Shown here piece after piece: positions 9,291 to 19,800 of a DNA stretch of 64,000 nucleotides. Each line of letters starts with the position of its first letter. Position 1 is the stretch's first letter. The notes beneath the pieces were generated by a model. That model saw nothing but the letters and a program-made list of their open reading frames with translations, was not told the origin of the DNA and made no database searches. Origin of the DNA: CAZKUN01 sp964555935 (GTDB lineage: Bacteria; Armatimonadota; Zipacnadia; Zipacnadales; VGFC01); NCBI GenBank assembly GCA_964555935.1, contig CAZKUN010000011.1, positions 14,879 through 78,878 on the forward strand, in the 5' to 3' direction. A program made the position numbers and the translations under genes.

Positions 9291-10061
9291 CTACAGGCCG
9301 GCGATGGAGAGCGTGTTCCTCAGCGTCTCGGCGGCGTCGATCGTCGGCCTGTACTCGAGGCCGATATAGCCGTCGTAGTCGGTCCCGGCGATCGCTTTGA
9401 AGACGTTGACGTAGTTGATCTCACCCGTGCCCGGCTCGTTGCGGCCCGGGACATCGGCCACATGGAAGTGCCCGATCTTGTCGATGTTCGCGGTGATCGT
9501 TGCGATGAGCTGTCCCTCAGTGATCTGCTGGTGGTAGATGTCGTAGAGGAGCTTGACGCGCGGGCTGTTGACCTCGTCGAGGATCTCAAACCCCTCGTCC
9601 GATGTCGCGAGGTAGTACCCCGCGTGGTCGACGAGCAAGTTCAGCGGCTCGAGCACGAGCGTGATGCCCTCGGCCTCGGCGACGGGCGCGATGGCCTTGA
9701 GCCCGGCGACGATGGCGTTGTGCTGATCCTCGCGCGGGATGTCTAGCTCGTTGCCCGTGGTGACGATCAGCGTGGGGACGCCGAATTCCTTGGCTTTGGC
9801 GATTGACTCCTTGGCGCCCGCGACCCATGTTTCCGTCCCCTCTGGGTCGCACAGCGCGGCGTCGGCGGCGACGCAGAAGCCTGCAATCGCCACGCCCTTC
9901 TCATCGGTACGCGCGCGGACAGCCGCGAGGTCTTTGTTGCCCCAGCCCCAGAACTCGACAGCCGGGACGCCTGTCACGGCGACGCGGTCGATGCGGTCGA
10001 CGAACTCGGGCACGTCGCCAAAGATCATCTCGATGCAAGCAGACAGCTTCAATTCAGCCAT
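9291..10061 (-). CDS. hydroxypyruvate isomerase-like TIM-barrel enzyme
   Basis: The 256-residue protein has the xylose isomerase-like TIM barrel of the Hyi family: LVLEPLN with a metal-binding Glu, LLYDIYHQQITEG, and the C-terminal block HFHVADVPGRNEPGTGEINY that is characteristic of hydroxypyruvate isomerases. Such enzymes interconvert hydroxypyruvate and tartronate semialdehyde, although many relatives act on other ketoses. No signal peptide is visible, so it is cytoplasmic. GGGAG seven bases upstream supports the ATG. It is transcribed alone, convergent with the SDR across a shared terminator and divergent from the VanX-type gene. Confidence 0.85.
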   Translation of the reverse strand: MAELKLSACIEMIFGDVPEFVDRIDRVAVTGVPAVEFWGWGNKDLAAVRARTDEKGVAIAGFCVAADAALCDPEGTETWVAGAKESIAKAKEFGVPTLIVTTGNELDIPREDQHNAIVAGLKAIAPVAEAEGITLVLEPLNLLVDHAGYYLATSDEGFEILDEVNSPRVKLLYDIYHQQITEGQLIATITANIDKIGHFHVADVPGRNEPGTGEINYVNVFKAIAGTDYDGYIGLEYRPTIDAAETLRNTLSIAGL

Positions 10062-10236
10062 TTCGGTCTCCCTCTATCCATCCCGGGCGGCGCGCGCCCG
10101 AGGACAGTCCGATTGATGAACCAACTGCGCGGCGGTTCCCCACGTGAAGCGAAGTTACCTACGCGGACAAGGAGATTCGCGCGCGCCACCGAAGCGCCCG
10201 TCGTGTCGCACCACCCAAGGCGCGCGGGATACCTCG

Positions 10237-10941
10237 ATGCCGAGCCCGAAGAAGCACAAGAAGATCCGGGAGCCGATGAGCGCCCTGAATAAGGTGAAGC
10301 TCATCGAGAACCACGAACCCCTCGTTGACGTGCGCAAAGCCTGTCCGGGCACGCGCGTCTCGCGCAGGTGCGTGCCGTATCTGCGCGAGACGGTGGCGGA
10401 CATGGTCAACAATGCGCAGACGCTGCTGCCCAGTGGCTACACGTTTTGGGTCCGCACGGCGCTCCGCACCATCGAGATGCAGCGCGATGGTTACCTGAAC
10501 TTCTATCGAGCCCTGGAGACCGAGCACCCAGACTGGAGCTACGCGACCCTCCGCCGACGGACGAACCAGTACTTCGCGCCCGTCGACGAGAAAGCCCCGC
10601 CGGGCCACACCACGGGAGGCGCGGTTGATGTCGGGCTGATCACGCCCAGTGGACGACCGGCGGAACTCACCCGACCTTACGAGTTCTGGGAGGGAGCGGC
10701 GACGTTCATCGAGGGCCTTACGCCCGCGGCGCGGCGCAATCGGATGACGCTCTACGAGGCGATGATGGGCGCGGGCTTCAGCAACTGTGAGGACGAGTTC
10801 TGGCATTACTCGTACGGCGATGCCGCGTGGGCGGTCCGCACGGGCGTCGATACGTGCTGCTACGGTCTCATTGAGCCGCCGGGCGAGTGGCTCGAACGTC
10901 GCCCCGACCTGAAGCACAAGCTGAATCTCAACCGGCGCTGA
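10237..10941 (+). CDS. D-alanyl-D-alanine dipeptidase (VanX/DdpX-type, peptidase M15D)
   Basis: The zinc-site pattern of VanX-type dipeptidases is complete: GHTTGGAVD with His124 and Asp131 (H-x6-D), and EFWHYSYG with Glu187 and His190 (E-x2-H). The ARG-containing segment WVRTALRTIEMQ is where the family's transition-state Arg lies. It would cleave D-Ala-D-Ala or related dipeptides in cell-wall turnover. No VanH, VanA or VanRS partners are present, so vancomycin resistance is not implied. The start is uncertain: ATG 10237 has a weak site, ATG 10276 has GGGAG only three bases away, and GTG 10144 has none. The Lys-rich N-terminus is not a signal peptide. The gene ends three bases before the convergent WD40 gene. 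Confidence 0.8.
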   Translation: MPSPKKHKKIREPMSALNKVKLIENHEPLVDVRKACPGTRVSRRCVPYLRETVADMVNNAQTLLPSGYTFWVRTALRTIEMQRDGYLNFYRALETEHPDWSYATLRRRTNQYFAPVDEKAPPGHTTGGAVDVGLITPSGRPAELTRPYEFWEGAATFIEGLTPAARRNRMTLYEAMMGAGFSNCEDEFWHYSYGDAAWAVRTGVDTCCYGLIEPPGEWLERRPDLKHKLNLNRR

Positions 10942-10944
10942 TGG

Positions 10945-12789
10945 CTACTCCCACACCAGCAGCGTCGTGTCCTGACTGGCCGAGATGACTTTGCCCGTCT
11001 CGGGGTCGGCCGCAAGCCCGAAGACGGTCCCCTGGTGGCCCGCCAGCTCGCGGATTCGCGCGCCGGTCGCCACGTCCCATTCGCCGGCGACGCCCGAGCC
11101 CCCAGCGTAGATGCTGGCCCCGTCGGCGGAGAGAGCGATGGCGTAGAGGGCCCCGCCGGCTTCAATCTCCTGCAGAGGTTCGCCGGTCGCCAGATTCCAC
11201 GAAATGAGCCGCCCATCCCGGGCGACAGAGACGGCCTGTCCGTCTCCGGTGAACGTCACGCCTTCGACCCAGCCACGATGGGCCTCCATGACGCGCGTCG
11301 TGGCCCCGCTCCGGAGGTCCCACAGGCGCACCGTTGCGTCGCGCCCGCCGGTGAGCGCGGACTGCCCGTCGGGCGACACGGCAACGCTCAGAACGCCTCC
11401 TCGGTGACCCTCGAGTATCTTCGTAGGCGTGTCGCCCTCAGCGCCCCAGACACGGACAGTGCCGTCGCCGGCGGAGCTGAGCAGGTGGTGCCCCTTGGGC
11501 GTGTAGGTGACGGATCGGACGTAACCAAGGTGGCCCTTCAACTCGCGCAGCAACTCGCCGCCCGGCATCCCATACTCGCGGACGATTCCGTCCTTGCAGC
11601 CCGCCGCGACACGCGAGCCGTCGGCTGATGTTGCTACGCTAAAGGCACCGATGCCGACGCTCCCGATGGTCGCCAGCGCATCGCCCGTCGTCGTATCCCA
11701 GACCCGCAGCGTCGAGTCCGCGGAGCCGCTCACGCAGCGGCCGCCAGGCAGCGTTGCGACCGCCTGCACGGGGCCGCCGTGACGATCCCACGCGACGCGA
11801 GGGGAGCCGTCCTCGATGCTGCTGACAGCGACCTGCCCTCGGCCATAGGAGAGCACCCACTTGCCATCCGGTGACACGCGTATGTGGGCAGCGTAGGCCT
11901 CGTGGGGGAACCAACGCAGCAGAATATCGCCGGTCAGGCGATCCCATCGCCGGATCGACCCATCGCGCGATCCCGTGAGAAGTTGCTCGGGCTCCTTGCA
12001 GTAGGCGACGGCGGTGACGGCATGACCGTGGTGGCCGGTGAACTTGCCTTGCTGCTCGTGTGAACTCAGGAGCCACTCGGTTGCGGAATGGCGACTACCG
12101 ACGAGGATCCGCTCGCCGTCCTCTGAGAGGACGATGCTGCGATCGTGAGTGTAGTAGTCCTTCAGCCAGGTCTTCAGCATCTCGCCAGTCGCGAGGTCGA
12201 ACTGGGAGATGACCTCATTCGATCCGGCGCCGCCCACTACACACGCCGTCTCACCCGCAGCGTCGTAAATGGCCTCGTGGAAGTAGTGCATCTTCCCGGT
12301 GATCGAGACCAACTCGTCACCCGAGTCCAGGTCCCACTCCTTGATGGTCGGCGGCCTGCTGCCGGTGGTCAGCACGTGGGTCTCGTCGGGGGAGTAATGA
12401 GCCGACTGCAGGCTCGACTGCTCTGTTGGCCACTGGCGGATCTCCTCCGCAGTCGTGAGATCGTATTCGCGAACGAGACTGTTGGAGTCGGCGACCAGCA
12501 GTCGCGTCCCGTCGGCGCTGACGTTGATGCCGGTGACCGACGCGTCAGTGACCGCGTGGCTCTCGACGATCTGCCCGTCGGCCGTGTCCCAGATGTCGAC
12601 CTTGCCGCCGGCGGCGACCGCGGCTCGCCCGTCGGGGAGGTAGATGAGGTCGCCGATTCCGGTGCTGTAGCGCATGCGCAGTGTGCCGAGACGCTGGACG
12701 GCGCCCTCCGGGAGAGAATCGCCGAGCCGGTCTTGGGCACAGATGCCGGCTGCAATGAGTATCAGGGCCGTTGCGATGAAGAATCTCAT
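10945..12789 (-). CDS. secreted WD40-repeat protein
   Basis: A signal peptide (MRFFIATALILIAAGICAQ) precedes a protein of 614 residues made almost wholly of WD40 repeats, for example GHLGYVRSVTYTPKGHHLLS, LEGHRGGVLSVAVSPDG and AHRGWVEGVTFTGDG, each closing with a [VL]W or LWD-type end. Around thirteen repeats fit two seven-bladed propellers. No catalytic residues stand out; such proteins usually serve as binding scaffolds. GGAGGAG six bases before the ATG supports the start. It follows the beta-helix gene by three bases and is the third gene of the operon that starts at 16772. Confidence 0.85.
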   Translation of the reverse strand: MRFFIATALILIAAGICAQDRLGDSLPEGAVQRLGTLRMRYSTGIGDLIYLPDGRAAVAAGGKVDIWDTADGQIVESHAVTDASVTGINVSADGTRLLVADSNSLVREYDLTTAEEIRQWPTEQSSLQSAHYSPDETHVLTTGSRPPTIKEWDLDSGDELVSITGKMHYFHEAIYDAAGETACVVGGAGSNEVISQFDLATGEMLKTWLKDYYTHDRSIVLSEDGERILVGSRHSATEWLLSSHEQQGKFTGHHGHAVTAVAYCKEPEQLLTGSRDGSIRRWDRLTGDILLRWFPHEAYAAHIRVSPDGKWVLSYGRGQVAVSSIEDGSPRVAWDRHGGPVQAVATLPGGRCVSGSADSTLRVWDTTTGDALATIGSVGIGAFSVATSADGSRVAAGCKDGIVREYGMPGGELLRELKGHLGYVRSVTYTPKGHHLLSSAGDGTVRVWGAEGDTPTKILEGHRGGVLSVAVSPDGQSALTGGRDATVRLWDLRSGATTRVMEAHRGWVEGVTFTGDGQAVSVARDGRLISWNLATGEPLQEIEAGGALYAIALSADGASIYAGGSGVAGEWDVATGARIRELAGHQGTVFGLAADPETGKVISASQDTTLLVWE

Positions 12790-12792
12790 GCT

Positions 12793-13788
12793 CTACTCCT
12801 CCAGGACCTTGTCCGGCCCGTAGACGTTTCGGTAGACCTTTATATTGCCGCCGGCGATGACGCGTTCGGCCGCGGGTGCGGCAAACCAGTTGTGATGGAC
12901 CTCGGCGCCTTGGGATGGCACGCCTCGGATGACCACGTGGCGGTGCTTGCCCTGGAACGTGTTGTGGTGGATGTGCGCCCAGTCGCCGGCGATGTCAGTG
13001 CCGTCGCCGCGATCGCGCCCGCCGTGCATGTCGAAGTGGTGGCTGGTGGCATTCGGCAGCACCAGGTTCCACGCCGCCTCGTAGCCTGCGCCGGGCAAGC
13101 CCGAACTCGCGATGTGATGGCGGCAATACTCGAACTTATTGGCGATGATCCGGACGTCGGCCGATGCGGTTGAGACCCCATAACCTAGCCCGCCACGTTG
13201 GCAGTGGTGGATGTAGTTGTGGTGGATATGCACCCTCAGGGCGCTCTGCCCGCACCCGATTCCGGCGGTGTTGAAGGCGGAGACCTCACAGTTGTCGATC
13301 TCAAAGTCGTAGGCGCTGACGCCGATGAAGTAGGCGTTCTCGCCGACGCGTTCGGCCCCGGCGTGCGGACCCTCAAAGCGCAGGCCAGTGATGCGATTGT
13401 CGCCCTCGTAGGCGGCGAACATGCGGCCCGCGGGGCGCGTGGTGAAGACGTGGGCGCCCAGGGAGCCATTCAGACCGCGCGTCCCCGCAATCGTAATGCC
13501 CTTCGGGAGCTTCAGCTCGTTGTGTTTGGTCATGTCGATCTCCGCGCCGTCGGGCACGAAGATGACCTCGCCGGGCTGGGCGGCCTGGAGCGCCGCCACG
13601 AATTCGTCGGCGGTGGCGACCGTGTAGTCGCCCTCGGTCTTGATATCGCGATAGCCCGCGCCGCCGCCGATCGGGTCGCCGGTGGGATTAGCCTCGCAGC
13701 CGAATGTCTCTTCAGCATCCTGGGCGCGGGCGCAGGAGGCGATCAGCACGCAGACCAGTAGGACCAATAAGCCTCGCATCCACTTCAC
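12793..13788 (-). CDS. pectate lyase-like right-handed beta-helix lipoprotein
   Basis: The N-terminus MRGLLVLLVCVLIASC carries a lipobox (IASC), so this 331-residue protein is probably an outer- or inner-membrane-anchored lipoprotein. The body resembles the pectate lyase superfamily (PL1/PL9 type): GEVIFVPDGAEIDM, KGITIAGTRG, then repeated beta-helix rungs rich in Asn and His (VHIHHNYIHHCQRGG, HIHHNTFQGKHRHVVIRG). The RHVVIRG rung sits where pectate lyases keep their catalytic basic residue. Polygalacturonate or another uronan is a likely substrate (inference). The GTG start at 13788 overlaps the stop of the heparinase-like gene (GTGA), implying translational coupling; ATG 13779 is an alternative. 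Confidence 0.8.
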   Translation of the reverse strand: MKWMRGLLVLLVCVLIASCARAQDAEETFGCEANPTGDPIGGGAGYRDIKTEGDYTVATADEFVAALQAAQPGEVIFVPDGAEIDMTKHNELKLPKGITIAGTRGLNGSLGAHVFTTRPAGRMFAAYEGDNRITGLRFEGPHAGAERVGENAYFIGVSAYDFEIDNCEVSAFNTAGIGCGQSALRVHIHHNYIHHCQRGGLGYGVSTASADVRIIANKFEYCRHHIASSGLPGAGYEAAWNLVLPNATSHHFDMHGGRDRGDGTDIAGDWAHIHHNTFQGKHRHVVIRGVPSQGAEVHHNWFAAPAAERVIAGGNIKVYRNVYGPDKVLEE

Positions 13789-16772
13789 CTGCCTTCATCC
13801 ATCGTTGCCTCGATCACGTGCTCTCCGGCTTCGAGATCAAGGGTGATCATCTCGTTTGCGTAGCGGAAGTCTGTGGGCTCGCCGTTGAGGGTGAGGGAGT
13901 TCGGCTTGCCCCAGACCCGGGCGGAGACGGTCGCGGCTACTTCGAGCGACGCCGTTAGGGTAGGTGCTTTGTCCACGCGCGTGAACGCGACGGTCACAGG
14001 CGCGGTGCTGCGCAGCAACTCATCGCCAACCGCGGACGCTCCGGTGGCGTTGACCACGATGAACTGGCGCTCGAAGAAAGCGATCGCGTCTCCGTCTGTC
14101 ACCAGTTCACCGTCGATGCCATCTCCGTTGTCGCGGCGGAACGCCGCAGCGAGGTAGTACCCGGGCGTGGGCGTGTGGACTCCCAGCCAGTCCTCGCCCT
14201 CCGTCAGCATCCAGGGCCCAGGCACTCCACTACCCCTGTTGATATGGAGAGCGGTCAGGAAGTCCTCGGCCTCGCGGGCTTCGGACGGGGTGGCGCTGAG
14301 GGTCCACTCGTTCACGTACTTCTCGGGCGGGACCGGACGCGTGCTGTAGCCGTCGACGGGCTCAACGGGGAAACCCTCGGTGGTCGTAACGCCGACCTTG
14401 GGGTGCATGAACGTGCAGGACATCTTGGCATTCGCGGAGCTGGTCTGCCACGTACCGTCCGCCGCGCCCTTCTCAAACGGCGCAACGGCATGGAGCAACC
14501 AGTCGAACTTCACCGGCCCAATCGCCGACTCGAGCGAGTCGTGGATGATGAATGTGTGAGGCTTGACGAAGATGACGCGCCGGACGAAACGCTTCAGCTT
14601 GCCGTCGTAGATCTCGGGGTCGGAAGCATCACCTTCGATATAGCCGAACTGGGGTGAATCGAAGAACTCGGTGATGTTGCCATCCGCGCCCCTCTTGAAG
14701 TGGGCCTGGTTCTCACCGTTGACGAGGATGGTGTTGTGGGCTTTGGTGCGGCTGGAATACTCGGTGAAGTGGTCGCTGCCGTACCAGTCGTAGTAGCCCG
14801 AATCGATGGCGAGCTTTTCGCCATAGGCGTTGATGACGAAGCTGTTCTGGTCATCGTGTTGGTGCCCGGCCCAGAAGGGGCCGCTCCGCATGCCGAAGCT
14901 GACGGAGTTAGCGCCATCGACGAGATCGGTGTGAAACAGCCCCCAGCCGATGTGGCGGTAGTGAATGGACTTCGGGAGATCGGTGGGCGCCTTCGGCTCA
15001 AGCCCATCCACGGCCTCGGTCGCGCCGCTGTACCACAGCGCGTAGGGATCGCGCGTCCTGAGGGCCAGTTGGCGAACGTAGTTCTGACACGCCGGGCCCT
15101 TCATCCCGTGGTTGGGCTTGCCGGTATCGGCGAAGGAGATCGCCCACGCGCCCGGTGGCGCGGAGTACATGGGGAAGCGGGCCGTCTGATTCAGCCATGG
15201 GTGCTGGTAGAGGTCGATCCCACACGCGTGCTTCATCATGTCGCCGTAGCGGATGATGAAACCGAGACCGTAGTTCCAGTATGCCAGGCCTTCGTTGTTC
15301 TCGCCTTGGTAGCCCATGACAGGCAGGAACAGACCGAGGTAGAGTTGGCGGGAGCACTCCGCCCACGCGTAGGCATCTTCGTGCTCGCCCATCAGCACGA
15401 GCCCGGTCTCGCCGCAGGCGAGGGCCTTGAGCCACGCGTGGTTGTTGGCCTCGCTGCCGCGGAAGGGGCTGAGAGCCTGCCAGAACTGCTCCGCGCGCTC
15501 GATCATCACGGCGCGGAGCGTGTCGCGATCGGTGTCGTCCAGGTCATCGTGCAAGGCGTCATAGCACCAGTTCAGCCCTCGAAGCACGTGGTGCGCGCCG
15601 ATGTCGCCGTTGCCCATCCGCGAGCCGCCCTCGGGATCCCAGGCGGCGACGGCGAGCGCCATCTCGCGGGTCCACTCGCGGACCTGATCGTCGCCGGTGA
15701 GCGCGAGGATCTCGGCCATGCGCTGGATGCGCAGGCCCGCGCGGCTGGTGATTCCGCCATGCACCTTTCCGTACCAGTCGATCCATGTCGGCCAGTCTGG
15801 GTTGCCTTCGGCGAACGGCGGCGGGTCATCGGGAATGCCCGTCTCATACGCCTTGCGCGCCTCGGCGACGAGCTTCTTGCGCTCTTCGTCGTCGATTTGG
15901 CGGAGGGAGGGAATGACGCGCGGGTGGTCCGCTGACGCCAGAGTCTCGCCATCGACGCGGTCGGTCGTGAACTGATGCGCCTCCGGAACAATCTCGATGG
16001 CCTCGATATCGGACCAGCCCTCGGTCAGGTCGGCCTCGCTATACACCCGCCAGTACCACTTGCCTGGCGCGAGCGGCTCGTCAGGCATGTGGAAGTTGCT
16101 GTCGGCATCGACGGATGTGGTCTGACCGGCCGGGAACGACGCGTCCCTGGAGTACTCAAGTCGGCCGCGGGCACTCCTCACCCAGTTGAAGAACGGCGGC
16201 GTCGCGTAACTTACGCGGACCGTGTCGGTCATCCGCCCCTCGCGTGGGCGCGCCTCAAGGCGGATGTTGTCCAGCCACAGCGTCATCCGGGGCTCGGCTT
16301 CGCCCTTCGCGCGGGCGTAGAGATTCACGTGCGATAGCTGGGCGCCCAACTCCAGCGTTCCGTCATTGGGCGAGTGGAGATCGGCGAGGGCGAACTCGGC
16401 GTGGCGCCACCCGTCGGTGAAGCTGTCGGAGCCGAAATACTGCGTGTCGTCGGGCTCGAAGAAGAGGCATGCCACGTAGCCGGCGTCCTTCGGATCGGAA
16501 CACTCGGCGCGGTAGTCGAAGCTGAGGATGAGGTTCTTCTCGAGGGCGAACGGGCGTCTTACCGAGACGACCGCGTATCGTCCGGGCGCGGGGTTCCGGG
16601 CTTGCAGGCACTGCCCGGTCGGGCCATCGACGATCTCGGATTCGACCTTCGACACATCGAGGTCGTCATACGTTGCGGGGTCGTCGCTCTGCTCGAAGTC
16701 GTACGCGAAGACCTGCGCCACCGGGAGGGCGGGGAGGGTGATCGCGACAAGGAGAACGGCGGCGTATCGCAT
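13785..16772 (-). CDS. heparinase II/III-like polysaccharide lyase with DUF4962-type N-terminus
   Basis: I start the protein at ATG 16772, where GGAG lies six bases upstream and a signal peptide (MRYAAVLLVAITLPALPV) follows, giving 995 residues. Order: a beta-sandwich sugar-binding-like region (~20-170), an Fn3-like DUF4962 region (~175-265, with GKWYWRVYSEAD), an alpha/alpha toroid (~290-560, GDIGAHHVLRGLNWCYDAL, ANNHAWLKAL), and the heparinase II/III beta-sandwich with HQHDDQNSFVINAYGEK, YYDWYG and KAHNTILVNGENQ. These enzymes eliminate uronic-acid linkages in heparinoids, alginate or similar acidic glycans. It leads a three-gene operon with a beta-helix lipoprotein and a WD40 protein, and is divergent from another lyase-like gene at 16881. 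Confidence 0.88.
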   Translation of the reverse strand: MRYAAVLLVAITLPALPVAQVFAYDFEQSDDPATYDDLDVSKVESEIVDGPTGQCLQARNPAPGRYAVVSVRRPFALEKNLILSFDYRAECSDPKDAGYVACLFFEPDDTQYFGSDSFTDGWRHAEFALADLHSPNDGTLELGAQLSHVNLYARAKGEAEPRMTLWLDNIRLEARPREGRMTDTVRVSYATPPFFNWVRSARGRLEYSRDASFPAGQTTSVDADSNFHMPDEPLAPGKWYWRVYSEADLTEGWSDIEAIEIVPEAHQFTTDRVDGETLASADHPRVIPSLRQIDDEERKKLVAEARKAYETGIPDDPPPFAEGNPDWPTWIDWYGKVHGGITSRAGLRIQRMAEILALTGDDQVREWTREMALAVAAWDPEGGSRMGNGDIGAHHVLRGLNWCYDALHDDLDDTDRDTLRAVMIERAEQFWQALSPFRGSEANNHAWLKALACGETGLVLMGEHEDAYAWAECSRQLYLGLFLPVMGYQGENNEGLAYWNYGLGFIIRYGDMMKHACGIDLYQHPWLNQTARFPMYSAPPGAWAISFADTGKPNHGMKGPACQNYVRQLALRTRDPYALWYSGATEAVDGLEPKAPTDLPKSIHYRHIGWGLFHTDLVDGANSVSFGMRSGPFWAGHQHDDQNSFVINAYGEKLAIDSGYYDWYGSDHFTEYSSRTKAHNTILVNGENQAHFKRGADGNITEFFDSPQFGYIEGDASDPEIYDGKLKRFVRRVIFVKPHTFIIHDSLESAIGPVKFDWLLHAVAPFEKGAADGTWQTSSANAKMSCTFMHPKVGVTTTEGFPVEPVDGYSTRPVPPEKYVNEWTLSATPSEAREAEDFLTALHINRGSGVPGPWMLTEGEDWLGVHTPTPGYYLAAAFRRDNGDGIDGELVTDGDAIAFFERQFIVVNATGASAVGDELLRSTAPVTVAFTRVDKAPTLTASLEVAATVSARVWGKPNSLTLNGEPTDFRYANEMITLDLEAGEHVIEATMDEGR

Positions 16773-16880
16773 GGTGCGCTCCGTGTCCTGAGTTCGGGCC
16801 GAAGCCTCGCGACAGGTTTGCGCGACGCGGCCAGCGAAATCCTCCCGAACGTGCGGGCCATCTGATGTGGCGGGGGGCTT

Positions 16881-19800
16881 ATGGCTATGCGAACACGTCT
16901 GTCGGCGTTCGGGTCCGTCCTGGTGGTGGCACTGACCGCAGGCTGTGGCGACGCGCAGAATGCGATCATCAATCCCGGATTCGAGGATGGGCTGTCGGGT
17001 TGGGACATCAAGCTCCAGGGCGACTGGGTCGGGCGCGTCGATCGCGCGGAGATTGTCGATGTCTCCGCCGATGCTCGCTCGGGCAGCAAAGCCCTGCGCG
17101 TCAGCACCGAGGCGCTCAACCCCGGGGATGAGATCACTGATGAGCTGCGTACGTGGCGGCGTCCGAAGTACGAGATCCTGGTGACGCAGACGGTTGATGG
17201 CCTCGCGCCCGAGAGCTATCACCTCGCTCGCGTCCACATCAAGTCGCCCGGCATCGCCATTGACGAGGGGTTTGAGGTCATCTCAGACATCAAGCCCTGG
17301 CCGCTTCAGACGTATGGCGAGAGCCGCGAGGAATCCCACTGGAGTGGAATCCACGCGTGGGAGCGGCGCCTCTTCCTGCCCCAGGCTCCGAAGGTTGACG
17401 GCGAGTACCACGAGTGTGTCCTGCTCAAGCAGCTCTACGCCACGTCAGACAGCCTCGAGGTCGGTATCCGCATCCGCGCCCCGTGGACAGGTACCGTCAT
17501 CATCGATGACGTCGAGCTGATCCCCATCGACCCCGAGAACGACGTCACCCCGATGGAGGTACTGCTGGGCATGCGCGGGGCGAAGCCGCTATCCCAGGTC
17601 CGCGAGCTGAACCGCGAGACGACTCTCGTGCGTGACGGGGAGAGCGCCTGCGCGATCTTGGCTCCCGAGACTCTCGCGGATCAGGCCCGGCAAGTCGCGG
17701 CACGCCTCAAGGAGCTTGCGGGGGCGTCAGTGCCCATTGCGTCGGCTCTCGATGACGTGCCGGCCGGCGCTAGCATCATCGCGCTCGGATCCGTGCTGAA
17801 CAACGACCTCGTCGCGCGGCTTCACTTCAACCGCTATGCGCGCGTAGATTCTGTCTCGCCGGGGCCCGGTGGCTACGTGATCTGGACCGTCGCTGAGCCC
17901 TATGGATTGGCGCTGAAGCAGAACGTGGTCATCGTCGGCGGAAGCGACGACGTGGGGCAGGCGGCGGGCGCTGAAGCGTTCTGCGCGTTGCTGGAGGCTG
18001 ACGGCGATGATGTCACGCTGCCGTTCCTGCACGCAGTCTCGCCAAAGCCCGTGATCGCCGACAGCGACCGCGTGGTCCCGCGCGATGACTGGGGGTACAA
18101 GTGGGATCGCGAGCGGATGAGCGGCTTCAGCCGGTGGTTCATTCAGCAGTGGCTGCGGACGGGCGACCTTGAGATCGCCAGACTCGCTCGTGAGGAGATG
18201 CTGAAGATCGCGGATTCGTACCTGGACGACCCATACCACCAGACCGCGTGGGATACCTTCGAGGTGGGATGGGCGTGGGACGCGCTGGAGGAGCTTCCCG
18301 TGCTCTCCGATGAGGACCGGCTGAAGCTCACCAACGTGATGTTGGCCTACACGCACATGCGGCCGCAGCATACGAGCGACTGGAGTCGCATGGTGCCGCG
18401 CCTGGCCGTGAACCCGACCTGGAACCACCAGGCGAAGGGCCTCTCGGGCGTCTACACGGTGGGACGGTACTTCGATCGTTTCTACCCCGACCTCGATGAC
18501 GCGCGGATGCCGTATTACCTCGCCGCTGCGCGGAACGCTTTCACCCAGCAAATGACCGTTTCGAAGCCACAGGAGAACGCGGGCAACTACTGGCTCATCA
18601 CGATGAAGTTCTGCATCTCGTACTACCTCGGCGAGTGGGACATGACGTGGTTCGATAGCGGCGCGGCGGACCGTTACGCCGAGTACTTCGCCACGGTCTG
18701 CAACAACAAGGGCTGGATCGGCGGCTTCGGCGACACCTACTACTGCTACCACGGATGCGCGCCCCGCGCGATCTCGGGCACGGGCATCGAGGATCCATCG
18801 CTGACGTTCTGGCGGACCATGGACCCGCGCATCCATTGGTGGCTGGAGCACTGCCAGTTCGAGGGCTACGAGAATCGCTACCACACCGACGTCGAGCCGC
18901 GGGAGTGGGAGGAGTTGCTGGGCGTCCACACCGTGCCGCTGGAGGAGACGCTGTTCGACCGGAAGTCCACGCTGACGCTGTGGGGCTCGGGTGGNNNNNN
19001 NNNNTGGCGAGCAAACCAATGGGCCGGTCGGCGACATCGAGCACGACGAGACCTTCGACAAGATCTCATTCCGGTCGAGTTGGGAAAGGGATGGCGAGTA
19101 CCTGCTGCTGGATGGTATCGCTCGGGGCATCCACACCGACTACGCCGCGAACCAGATCAGCAAGCTCAGCCTGCTGGGCGAGGACTTGCTGATCGGCGCG
19201 TGCTATCAGAATAACAACGCGCGACGGAACGACTCGGTGGTCATCGTCAAGGACGGGCATGTTGACGATGAGAAGTGGAAGGGCGACAAGCCATGGGAGT
19301 TCACCTGGTGGCTGCCGCTCGCAGACACCGGGCCCAGCTACGCGGCGCGCGAGATCGTCGCCGATCTGCCGAAGACGGGCCTGACGCGCACGTCGCTGCG
19401 CGAGTACCAGGGCTGCGACTGGAACCGGCACATCTTCTGGCTCAAAGGCGACTGCTTCGCGTTGATCGACGAGGTTGTGGCGCGGGAGCCGGGGACGTAC
19501 TACATCGAGTCCAATCTGAAGACCGCGCCCTACGCTCGTGGCAGCTACCCTCGCGGATTGGCGCCGCGCGCGCGGGAGTTGCTCGAGGGCAATCGCGGCA
19601 TGAGCCAGGCGATCGATACGAAGCCTGATGCCACGAATCTCTACATCCTGACCGACGGCTCGTCCACGATCACGACCGACGAAGCTGAGCACCAGTACAT
19701 CAATGCGGTGATGATGCGCCAGGTGCATGAGGGAGTGGAACTGCAGGCGGGAGAGCGCGTCACCTTCATCAACCTGCTGTGTGGCGAGCGCGATGGGGAA

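Noticed and set aside
10237..10941. Vancomycin resistance cluster
   Set aside because: Only a VanX-type dipeptidase is present, without VanA/VanH ligase and dehydrogenase or VanR/VanS.
17727..19136. 469-codon minus-strand frame across the N gap
   Set aside because: Antisense to the lyase-like lipoprotein, runs through Ns and shows no domain.
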